Assembly (NCBI RefSeq): GCF_902859825.1
Contig: NZ_CADIKB010000026.1
Span: forward strand, 1-64,000
Source of the DNA: Paraburkholderia phenoliruptrix
GTDB taxonomy: Bacteria; Pseudomonadota; Gammaproteobacteria; Burkholderiales; Burkholderiaceae
Length of the DNA stretch: 64,000 nt
Reading direction: 5' to 3'
The notes below the pieces were generated by a model. The model saw only the letters and a program-made list of their open reading frames with translations. It was not told where the DNA came from and ran no database searches. The position numbers and the translations under genes are program-made. This document shows, piece after piece, positions 44,304 through 51,250 of the stretch (the stretch's first letter is position 1; every line of letters starts with the position of its first letter).

Positions 44304-45064
44304 GCTTCTTCCTAACGTCGCCGAATGTGATCGATCTCGGTGTGAATATCGACCACGTCGCCACGCTGCGCAACGCGCGCGGCACCTCGTATCCGGATCC
44401 GATCCGCGCCGCGCTGATGGCGGAAGAGGCCGGCGCCGACGCCATCACGCTGCATTTGCGCGAGGACCGCCGCCATATCGTCGACGCCGACGTGCGCGCG
44501 CTGCGTCCGCTCCTGAAGATGCGGATGAACCTCGAATGCGCGGTCACGCAGGAAATGCTCGACATCGCCTGCGAGGTGCAGCCGCACGACGTTTGCCTCG
44601 TGCCGGAAAAGCGCCAGGAATTGACGACCGAGGGCGGGCTCGATGTGGCCGGCCAGTTCGAGGCCGTGCGCGCCGCATGCCGGCAACTGGCGGACGCGAA
44701 CTCGCGCGTGTCGCTCTTCATCGATCCGGACGAAACGCAGATTCGCGCCGCGCACGAGGCCGGCGCGCCGGTGATCGAGCTGCATACCGGGCGCTACGCC
44801 GAAGCCCACGACCCCGCGGAACAGCAGCGCGAATACGAGCGCGTGGTCCGCGCGGTCGAGTTCGGCGCGACGCTCGGCATCAAGGTCAATGCCGGGCACG
44901 GCCTGCACTACACGAACGTCCAGCAGATCGCGGCAATCGACGGCATTGTCGAGCTGAACATCGGTCATGCGATCGTCGCGCACGCGATTTTCGCCGGTTG
45001 GGACAACGCGGTGCGCGAGATGAAGGCGATCATGGTGGCCGCGCGTCTCGGCGCGCGCGCCTGA
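44300..45064 (+). CDS. pdxJ: Pyridoxine 5'-phosphate synthase
   Basis: Last ring-forming step of the deoxyxylulose-dependent vitamin B6 pathway. The 254-residue TIM-barrel protein has GVNIDHVATLRNARGTSYPDP near the start, ITLHLREDRRHI, and KVNAGHGLHYTNV near residue 195. It is coupled to recO by ATGA and followed by acpS, as in E. coli (era-recO-pdxJ-acpS). Confidence 0.97.
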   Translation: MSFFLTSPNVIDLGVNIDHVATLRNARGTSYPDPIRAALMAEEAGADAITLHLREDRRHIVDADVRALRPLLKMRMNLECAVTQEMLDIACEVQPHDVCLVPEKRQELTTEGGLDVAGQFEAVRAACRQLADANSRVSLFIDPDETQIRAAHEAGAPVIELHTGRYAEAHDPAEQQREYERVVRAVEFGATLGIKVNAGHGLHYTNVQQIAAIDGIVELNIGHAIVAHAIFAGWDNAVREMKAIMVAARLGARA

Positions 45065-45090
45065 TGCCGTCGCGAGGGCCACTAACGCAT

Positions 45091-45531
45091 ATGGCGATCT
45101 ACGGTATCGGGACGGACATCGTGCAGGTGAGCCGCGTCGCGGCGGTCATGCAGCGCACCAACGGCCGCTTCGCCGAGAAAGTGCTCGGTCCCGACGAACT
45201 GCGCGTCTATCACGCACGCCACGCACGTTCGGCGGCGCGCGGCCTCGCGTTTCTCGCCACGCGTTTTTCGGCGAAGGAAGCGTTCTCCAAAGCGATCGGT
45301 CTCGGCATGCATTGGCCGATGACATGGCGCGCGCTGCAAACGCTCAACAAGCCGAGCGGCGAGCCGATGGTGGTCGCATCCGGCGAACTCGCCGAATGGC
45401 TCGACGCGCGCGGCATCACGGCGCGCGTCACGATCAGCGACGAGCGCGACTATGCGGTGTCGTTCGTGATCGCCGAAACCACGCGCGTCGACGAGGCGGG
45501 CGGCGCGCAGCCCTCGAGCGCCGCCGAATAA
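45091..45531 (+). CDS. acpS: Holo-[acyl-carrier-protein] synthase
   Basis: Attaches 4'-phosphopantetheine to the acyl carrier protein (Ser37 of AcpP in this window). The metal-binding N-terminus IYGIGTDIVQVSR and the second motif RFSAKEAFSKAIG are both present. Length is 146 residues from MAIYG, slightly longer than E. coli (126) because of a C-terminal tail. An in-frame ATG at 45064 would overlap the pdxJ stop; the conserved start favours 45091. Confidence 0.96.
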   Translation: MAIYGIGTDIVQVSRVAAVMQRTNGRFAEKVLGPDELRVYHARHARSAARGLAFLATRFSAKEAFSKAIGLGMHWPMTWRALQTLNKPSGEPMVVASGELAEWLDARGITARVTISDERDYAVSFVIAETTRVDEAGGAQPSSAAE

Positions 45532-45598
45532 CAACTCCGGGGCGCGGCCCGCGCGGCCGCGTCTTTTCCTGCTGCACGCATTCTTCCAACGGAATTCG

Positions 45599-46627
45599 AT
45601 GAAAACCATTCCTGGACCGGTCATGCTCGACGTGGTCGGCAAAACGCTGAACGACGACGACAAGCGCCGCCTTGCTCACCCGATGACCGGCGGCGTGATC
45701 CTGTTCGCGCGCCACTACGAAAGCCGCGCGCAACTCATCGCGTTGACTGATTCGATCCGCGCGATTCGCGAGGATCTGCTGATTGCCGTCGATCACGAAG
45801 GCGGGCGCGTGCAGCGCTTCCGCACGGACGGCTTCACAGTGCTTCCGGCCATGGGCAAGCTCGGCGCGCTATGGGACAGCGACGTGCTGCATGCCACCAA
45901 GGTCGCCACTGCGGTCGGCTATATCCTTGCATCGGAGCTGCGCGCTTGCGGGATCGACATGAGCTTTACGCCAGTGCTCGACCTGAACTACGGTCAGTCG
46001 CAGGTGATCGGCGATCGCGCGTTCCACAGCGATCCGCGCGTGGTGACGCTGCTCGCGAAAAGCCTCAACCACGGTCTTGCGCTTGCCGGCATGAGCAACT
46101 GCGGCAAGCATTTCCCGGGGCATGGTTTCGCGCATGCGGATTCGCACGTCGCGATGCCTGTCGACGACCGTTCGCTCGACGACATCCTGCGCGACGACGT
46201 CGCGCCTTATGACTGGCTAGGCCTCGCGCTCGGCTCGGTGATTCCGGCGCATGTGGTGTATCCGCAAGTCGATTCGAAGCCGGCGGGTTTTTCGCGCGTG
46301 TGGCTGCAGGACATTCTGCGCGGCAAGCTGCGTTTCGAGGGCGCGATTTTCAGCGACGACCTTTCGATGGAAGCCGCGCGGCAGGGCGGCACGCTCACCG
46401 AAGGCGCGACTGCCGCGCTGCAAGCCGGCTGCGACATGGTGCTGATCTGCAATCAGCCCGACCAGGCTGAAAAGGTGCTGGACGAGTTGCGCTTTACGCC
46501 GTCGAAGGAATCGCAGCAGCGCTTGAAGCGCATGCGGGCCCGCGGCAAGCCGCTCAAGTGGAGCAAGCTGATCGCGCAGCCGCAGTATCTGCAAGCGCAG
46601 GCGCTGCTGCGCAGCGTGTTCGCCTGA
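45599..46627 (+). CDS. nagZ: Beta-N-acetylhexosaminidase NagZ
   Basis: Cytoplasmic glycosidase of the GH3 family that removes N-acetylglucosamine from muropeptides during cell wall recycling. It has 342 residues. The catalytic His/Asp region is GKHFPGHGFAHADSH, and the nucleophile Asp lies in FSDDLSMEA. The QRFRTDGFT and DHEGGRVQRF motifs are also typical. It closes the rightward operon and is followed by a strong bidirectional terminator. Confidence 0.96.
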   Translation: MKTIPGPVMLDVVGKTLNDDDKRRLAHPMTGGVILFARHYESRAQLIALTDSIRAIREDLLIAVDHEGGRVQRFRTDGFTVLPAMGKLGALWDSDVLHATKVATAVGYILASELRACGIDMSFTPVLDLNYGQSQVIGDRAFHSDPRVVTLLAKSLNHGLALAGMSNCGKHFPGHGFAHADSHVAMPVDDRSLDDILRDDVAPYDWLGLALGSVIPAHVVYPQVDSKPAGFSRVWLQDILRGKLRFEGAIFSDDLSMEAARQGGTLTEGATAALQAGCDMVLICNQPDQAEKVLDELRFTPSKESQQRLKRMRARGKPLKWSKLIAQPQYLQAQALLRSVFA

Positions 46628-46650
46628 GCGGCAAGCGGCGAGCGGTAGTC

Positions 46651-46685
46651 AAAAAAAACGGCGTCTCGAATGAGACGCCGTTTTT
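46651..46685. terminator. Bidirectional rho-independent terminator
   Basis: A 9-bp stem CGGCGTCTC/GAGACGCCG with a 4-base loop, A8 on the left and T5 on the right. It serves both nagZ and the converging regulator gene. Confidence 0.88.
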
Positions 46686-46716
46686 GCATCCGATGCCCGG
46701 AGGCGGCCGGCTCGCG

Positions 46717-48099
46717 TCAGTTCAGCCGCATTCGCTGCAGCTTGTTATAGAGCGTTTTGGGACTGATGCCGAGGAGCGACGCCGCCCGATGGCGCGTGCC
46801 GCCAACCGCGTCGAGCGTCGCCCGAATCAGCATTTCTTCGACGTCCGCGAGCGGCGTGCCGACCGTGACCTGCACACGGCTGCCGTTCAGATCGCGGCCA
46901 TTGACGGAGCCGGCTTCGTCCGCGCGCAACGATTCGAGCACGTCGCCCGACGCGTGATACGCCCGCCGCACGCGGTCCTCGAGCTCGCGCACGTTGCCCG
47001 GCCATTCGTAGCTCAGGCATTCGCGCAGGAAATTCGGCCCGATCTGTTTCGCGATCTCGGACGCGCCGCGCGCGGCAGCGTCGTGATTCAGTTCGTCGAC
47101 GATAGCCTGCGCGATCAGCGCCGGATCTTCGCCGCGCTCGCGCAACGGAGGCAGTGTCACCGCCGCGGCTTCGAGGCGCAGCGCCAGATCTTCGTGCAGG
47201 CTGCCGTCGGCCACCGCAGCGCGCGGCACTTTGCGCGTCGACGCGATCAGACGGAAGTCGGTCACCACCTGGCTCGTCCCGCCGACGCGCATGAAAGTCT
47301 GCGAATCGAGCGCGCGCAGCAGTGCCTCCTGCTGCGCACGCGGCAACTCCGCGATTTCGTCGATGAAAAGGGTGCCGCCGCTCGCCTGCTCGAACAGGCC
47401 CGGCTCGCGCTGTTCCGCGCCGCTGAACGCGCCGCGTTCGTGGCCGAACAACACGCTGTCGAGCGAACGGAGCGCCGGGGGGCCGCCCGCGCCGCGGCAG
47501 TCGAGCGTGACGAACGGACCTTTGCGGCGCCGGCTCATGTCGTGCATCGTGCGGGCCGCGACCTGCTTGCCGGTGCCGGCTTCGCCCGAAATGAGCACGG
47601 CGGCTTCCGTCGGCGCGATGTGTTCGATCGTGTCGTAGACGTGCTGCATGGCCGGACTGCGGCCGAGCATCGAGCCGAAGCGGCCGAGTTGACGCAGCGA
47701 CGCGCGCAGCGTCTGCACTTCCTCGGTCAGCTCGTACGGACGCGGAATGCGCGCGAGCAGGCTGCGCAGCCGCGGAATGTTCACCGGCTTCAGCAGATAG
47801 TCCCAGATGCCGTGCCGCAATCCCTCGATCGCGCTTTCGACGGTCGCGTTGCCGGTCATCACGATGACGGGCAGGGCGCCGCCCGGCGGATGCGCGGGCA
47901 AATGCTGCAACAGGTCGAGGCCGCTGCCGTCGGGCAGATTCAGGTCGACGAGCACGACGTCGGGAATGAAGCGCGTCAGCGCGGCCCGCGCTTCGGCGAT
48001 GGTCGTCGCCGTGTCGACGGAGAAGCCGTCGGCGGCAAGAATGGCGGACAGGCCCGACAGGCTATTGGGATCGTCTTCAACAATCAGGGCGTGTGGCAT
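46717..48099 (-). CDS. Sigma-54-dependent response regulator (NtrC family)
   Basis: Response regulator that activates sigma-54 promoters. The receiver domain has acidic residues at 9-10, phospho-acceptor Asp52 (VVLVDLNLPDG) and Lys104. The AAA+ domain has Walker A GEAGTGK (172-178), Walker B TLFIDE (243-248) and a GAFSGA loop (223-228) in place of the usual GAFTGA. A Fis-type helix-turn-helix ends the protein (AASLLGISPKTLYNKL). 460 residues. No histidine kinase gene is adjacent, so its signal source is elsewhere. Confidence 0.93.
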   Translation of the reverse strand: MPHALIVEDDPNSLSGLSAILAADGFSVDTATTIAEARAALTRFIPDVVLVDLNLPDGSGLDLLQHLPAHPPGGALPVIVMTGNATVESAIEGLRHGIWDYLLKPVNIPRLRSLLARIPRPYELTEEVQTLRASLRQLGRFGSMLGRSPAMQHVYDTIEHIAPTEAAVLISGEAGTGKQVAARTMHDMSRRRKGPFVTLDCRGAGGPPALRSLDSVLFGHERGAFSGAEQREPGLFEQASGGTLFIDEIAELPRAQQEALLRALDSQTFMRVGGTSQVVTDFRLIASTRKVPRAAVADGSLHEDLALRLEAAAVTLPPLRERGEDPALIAQAIVDELNHDAAARGASEIAKQIGPNFLRECLSYEWPGNVRELEDRVRRAYHASGDVLESLRADEAGSVNGRDLNGSRVQVTVGTPLADVEEMLIRATLDAVGGTRHRAASLLGISPKTLYNKLQRMRLN

Positions 48100-48454
48100 G
48101 GCGAGCGCAACTTATTAAATGGATGAAAGACCTGCTTCTGCGCGCCCGGAGCGGGGCGTGCGGCGCGGGCGCGATGGCTGGCCGGTACTGTCGGTCGGAT
48201 ACGTCGCCACGCGCGCTGCCTCGATGGAGTCGGCGCGGCAGCGGCCCTCCAGTCGGCATGAGTGCGGTATCCGGCTGGTATGACGCCGGGCGATGCGGGC
48301 GGCGAGTCGACTCACGTAGTTCTGGTCCTTTGTTGCAGCAAAAGGGCGATTCGCGACTCCCTGCTCCGCGTCGGGCCGCCCGTCGGAATCCGCCGGCGCC
48401 CTCGCGGCCACGATGTGAAGGCAAGGGCGCCGGTACCTACCTCACTTTCTCGCG
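48100..48454. other. Intergenic region, 355 bases
   Basis: Between the csbD stop and the regulator start, both leftward. Open frames here have no ribosome binding site or recognisable product. Presumed to hold the regulator's promoter; I see no sigma-54 (GG-N10-GC) or sigma-70 site I would defend. Confidence 0.4.
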
Positions 48455-48661
48455 TCAGATATCCCGGTTGCTGTCGAAAAAGCGGCGCACTTCACGCTCC
48501 GCTTCTTCGCGGGTCTTGCCGTAACGTTCCTGGATCAGGCCGGCCAGACGATCGGCGCGGCCTTCGGCCTTCGTCAGTTCGTCGTCGGTCAGCTCGCCCC
48601 ATGCCGCCTTGGCTTTGCCAACCAGTTGCTTCCACTTGCCTTCCGCGATGTCGTTGTTCAT
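48455..48661 (-). CDS. CsbD-family stress protein
   Basis: A 68-residue hydrophilic protein of the CsbD family, typically induced by general stress. It begins MNNDIAEGKWKQLVGKAKAAWGEL, the family signature, followed by LTDDELTKAEGRADRLAG and a helical tail with EEAEREVRRFF. A GGAGA ribosome binding site lies upstream. It stands alone between efp and the regulator gene. Confidence 0.95.
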   Translation of the reverse strand: MNNDIAEGKWKQLVGKAKAAWGELTDDELTKAEGRADRLAGLIQERYGKTREEAEREVRRFFDSNRDI

Positions 48662-48783
48662 CTCGCATCTCCGCAGTCGAGAAACATAAGGTAAGTGTTG
48701 ACTAGCATGACTTGTGCCAATGCGTTTTGGCTTGCTAGATCAATGGCTTACCGGGCGAGAGCCGGCAAGAACGGGCGGCGGCG

Positions 48784-48808
48784 CCGGCAATTTTGAGAAA
48801 ATTGCCGG
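48784..48808. repeat. Perfect 11-bp inverted repeat
   Basis: CCGGCAATTTT GAG AAAATTGCCGG lies 123 bases upstream of csbD and 41 bases from the efp terminator hairpin. It is a hairpin with a 3-base loop but without a T-run on the leftward strand, so an operator or a weak terminator are both possible. Confidence 0.45.
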
Positions 48809-48848
48809 TAAAGTTTTCCTCAAAGATACTCGGCGGCACAAAAAAGAA

Positions 48849-48872
48849 AAAGCGCCCAATCTGGGCGCTTTC
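48849..48872 (-). terminator. Rho-independent terminator after efp
   Basis: A 10-bp stem AAAGCGCCCA/TGGGCGCTTT with a 3-base loop; leftward transcripts end in TTTTTCTTTTTT. It lies about 50 bases past the efp stop and is T-rich on both sides. Confidence 0.85.
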
Positions 48873-48921
48873 TTATTTTTTCTCAAGCGCGATGCGTCGC
48901 GCTAAGAGAGGTGGCCGGCGC

Positions 48922-49479
48922 TTAGGCGCGGCTGCGGTACTCGTGGGTACGCGTGTCGATTTCGATCTTGTCGCCGATGTTGCAGAAGAGCGGCACTTGC
49001 AGTTCGAAACCCGTGTTGAGCTTGGCGTTCTTCAGCACCTTGCCCGACGACGTGTCGCCCTTGACAGCCGGTTCCGTATAGATGATTTCGCGGACCAGCG
49101 TGGTCGGCAGTTCGACGGAGATGGCCTTGTCGTTGTAGAAGACAACTTCGCAAGCCATGCCGTCTTCGAGGTAGTTCATTGCGTCGCCCATCATTTCGGC
49201 TTCGACTTCATACTGGTTGTAGTCGGCGTCCATGAACACATACATCGGGTCGGCGAAGTAAGAGTACGTCACTTCCTTACGCTCGAGCACGACGACGTCG
49301 AACTTGTCGTCTGCCTTGTAGACGCTTTCCATGCCTGCGCCGGTCAGCAGGTTCTTGAACTTCATCTTGACGACGGCGGAGTTGCGGCCCGATTTGTTGT
49401 ATTCGGCCTTTTGCACGACCATGGCGTCAGCGCCGATCATCACGACGTTGCCCGTGCGGAGTTCCTGTGCGGTCTTCAT
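48922..49479 (-). CDS. efp: Elongation factor P (Arg32 type)
   Basis: Rescues ribosomes stalled at polyproline stretches. The 185-residue three-domain protein starts MKTAQELRTGNVVMIG. The domain I tip reads NKSGRNSAVV, with arginine at position 32 (codon at 49384-49386), the residue that EarP rhamnosylates in Pseudomonas and Neisseria. Lysine-type EF-P from E. coli carries Lys34 instead. The gene for EarP lies 416 bases upstream on the same strand, supporting the rhamnose route. Confidence 0.98.
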   Translation of the reverse strand: MKTAQELRTGNVVMIGADAMVVQKAEYNKSGRNSAVVKMKFKNLLTGAGMESVYKADDKFDVVVLERKEVTYSYFADPMYVFMDADYNQYEVEAEMMGDAMNYLEDGMACEVVFYNDKAISVELPTTLVREIIYTEPAVKGDTSSGKVLKNAKLNTGFELQVPLFCNIGDKIEIDTRTHEYRSRA

Positions 49480-49895
49480 AAAACTGTCCTGTACGAAATA
49501 AGTAGCTGTAACTGGTGCTCAACGGCATACGGCGCAAGCGGCTTCGACGTTTCCGGCACCTCGCGCCGCGCCGGGACGGCCTGGCGGGAAGCGTGCATGA
49601 AGCGTGGCGGGCTTGCCGCGGGATTGGGTGGCGCTGTTGCCGACGTTGCCGCCGACGTTGCGACTGATGTTGCCTATTTAGCCGCCGCCACAGTGTCACA
49701 GCCCCACTATCCCGCAGTCCGCCGCAGTCCGCCGCAGTCCGTTACCTGCTTTTTTACCCGATGCGGGCGTGTCCACGAGTGGCGCCGGTCGGCAGCGCGG
49801 TCCGGGCGCTTTTACGAGTTCGCTCGAACCCGCTTTCGACCAGGATTTTTGCTGCGATCGGGCCGCGCTTGCGTCGTCGGCCGTTGGATAACCGC
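49480..49895. other. earP-efp intergenic region, 416 bases
   Basis: Contains GTTGCCGAC-type repeats (49636-49674) and three near-exact tandem copies of a 10-bp unit SCCGCAGTCC (49711-49740). An AGGACAG ribosome binding site for efp sits at its right-reading end. No gene is supported here. It should hold the efp promoter. Confidence 0.45.
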
Positions 49896-51098
49896 TTATT
49901 TTAACTGAGTTTTTGTGAACAAGGCCAGATTTCCCGCGAGGTCGCCCACTTGCGCCAGCTCGCCGGCCCATTCGACCGCGCGCCGCCGGAGCGCGGGAGC
50001 GTGACGGCACAGCGCCGCCCAGTCGGGGACGCCGCCGCCGTTCCACGCGTGCCAGAAGCGCGCGAGCGCAGCGGCGGGCTCGGCGGCAAGCGTGCGCGCG
50101 TAGTGCGCTAGCGCGGCATCGAGTTTCGGCAGATGAGCGTCGTCGGCCTGCGGATAGATATGCCAGACGAATGGCCTCGCGGCCCACTGTGCGCGCACGA
50201 AGGAGTCCTCGCCGCGCACGAAGTTCAGGTCGCTCGCCCACAGCAGCGCGTCGTAGCCCGCCTGCTCCGTGAACGCGAGGCCGTGCGCGCTCAGCGCGCC
50301 GCGCTCCGCATGGGCACCCGCGCCGAACGCAGGCAGCCCGAAAAAGCGCGCCAGCGCACCGGAAATGCGGCCCTCCGGCGCGAGCAGCACCACGGGTTCC
50401 GCGCTGTCGCGCCATTGTTCGAGGAGGCTGTCGACGGCGGGATTCTCATACGCGAAAAGCGATACGACGGTCGCGTCGGCGGGCGGCGCACGGCCGACGG
50501 TTTCGCGCCACCAGGCATCGCGCGCGGCCGGCGATGCTTCGAACGCGGCGCGCGCGGCATCCAGATTCCGTTCCTTCAGCACGCCGCCCGTGCCCGGACC
50601 GAGTCCGGGAAAAAAGAACGTCTTGACGAGCGGATAGCGCGGATGCGGCGACGGCCGCAGATGAAAGTCGGCAACCCAGTCTTCGGCGCTCAGATATTCG
50701 AGGTTGATCCACACGGGCGCGCGCTCGCGCTGCGCCATCGCCGCCACGTAGAGGGGCGGCAGCTCGCAGGCGAACGCCTCGATCACGACGTCGGCCGTCT
50801 CCAGCGTGTCGCCCGCGTGCGCGGGCGTATGCCAATGCTCGACGACGACGCCGGCGACCGTCTGCCGCGCGCGATCCGGCGCAAGCGACGGGCACAGCTT
50901 CTGGAACGCATGCAGATCGTCGACGAAGACGCGCACCTGCCAGCCGTGCTCGGCGGCCAATTGCCGCGCAAGACGCCAGCACACGCCGATGTCGCCGAAA
51001 TTGTCGATCACCGCGCAGAAAATATCGCACGCAATGGCAGCGGCCGGTGGGCCCGGCGGCGCGGCGGGAGAGCCGGGGAGCGGCGCAGTGGAGGACAT
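49896..51098 (-). CDS. earP: EF-P arginine rhamnosyltransferase EarP
   Basis: Transfers rhamnose from dTDP-rhamnose to Arg32 of EF-P. The 400-residue GT-B-type protein has FCAVIDNFGDIGVCWRLA near its start with Asp32 and Asp36, and a glutamate (Glu297) in LNFVRGEDSFVRAQW. These are the three residues known to matter in Pseudomonas putida EarP (Asp13, Asp17, Glu273). The start at 51098 gives MSSTAPLPG; the frame runs 63 codons further without conserved sequence. Its substrate efp lies just downstream. It diverges from uvrC. Confidence 0.95.
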   Translation of the reverse strand: MSSTAPLPGSPAAPPGPPAAAIACDIFCAVIDNFGDIGVCWRLARQLAAEHGWQVRVFVDDLHAFQKLCPSLAPDRARQTVAGVVVEHWHTPAHAGDTLETADVVIEAFACELPPLYVAAMAQRERAPVWINLEYLSAEDWVADFHLRPSPHPRYPLVKTFFFPGLGPGTGGVLKERNLDAARAAFEASPAARDAWWRETVGRAPPADATVVSLFAYENPAVDSLLEQWRDSAEPVVLLAPEGRISGALARFFGLPAFGAGAHAERGALSAHGLAFTEQAGYDALLWASDLNFVRGEDSFVRAQWAARPFVWHIYPQADDAHLPKLDAALAHYARTLAAEPAAALARFWHAWNGGGVPDWAALCRHAPALRRRAVEWAGELAQVGDLAGNLALFTKTQLK

Positions 51099-51250
51099 GA
51101 GCAGGGCTCGGGCGGACGCGGAATGTTCTAAACTGGCGATTCTAAAGCACCTGTACGCAGCATCCGTCCAATTTTCGCGCGCCGGCCGCAACGCGGGCGC
51201 GCGTGCGGCGGCGCGACTCTTCGCGAGACCGTTCCACCCAGCCCATCTGC

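Noticed and set aside
48262..48705. A plus-strand small gene over csbD
   Set aside because: It has no ribosome binding site and overlaps a clear CsbD protein on the other strand.
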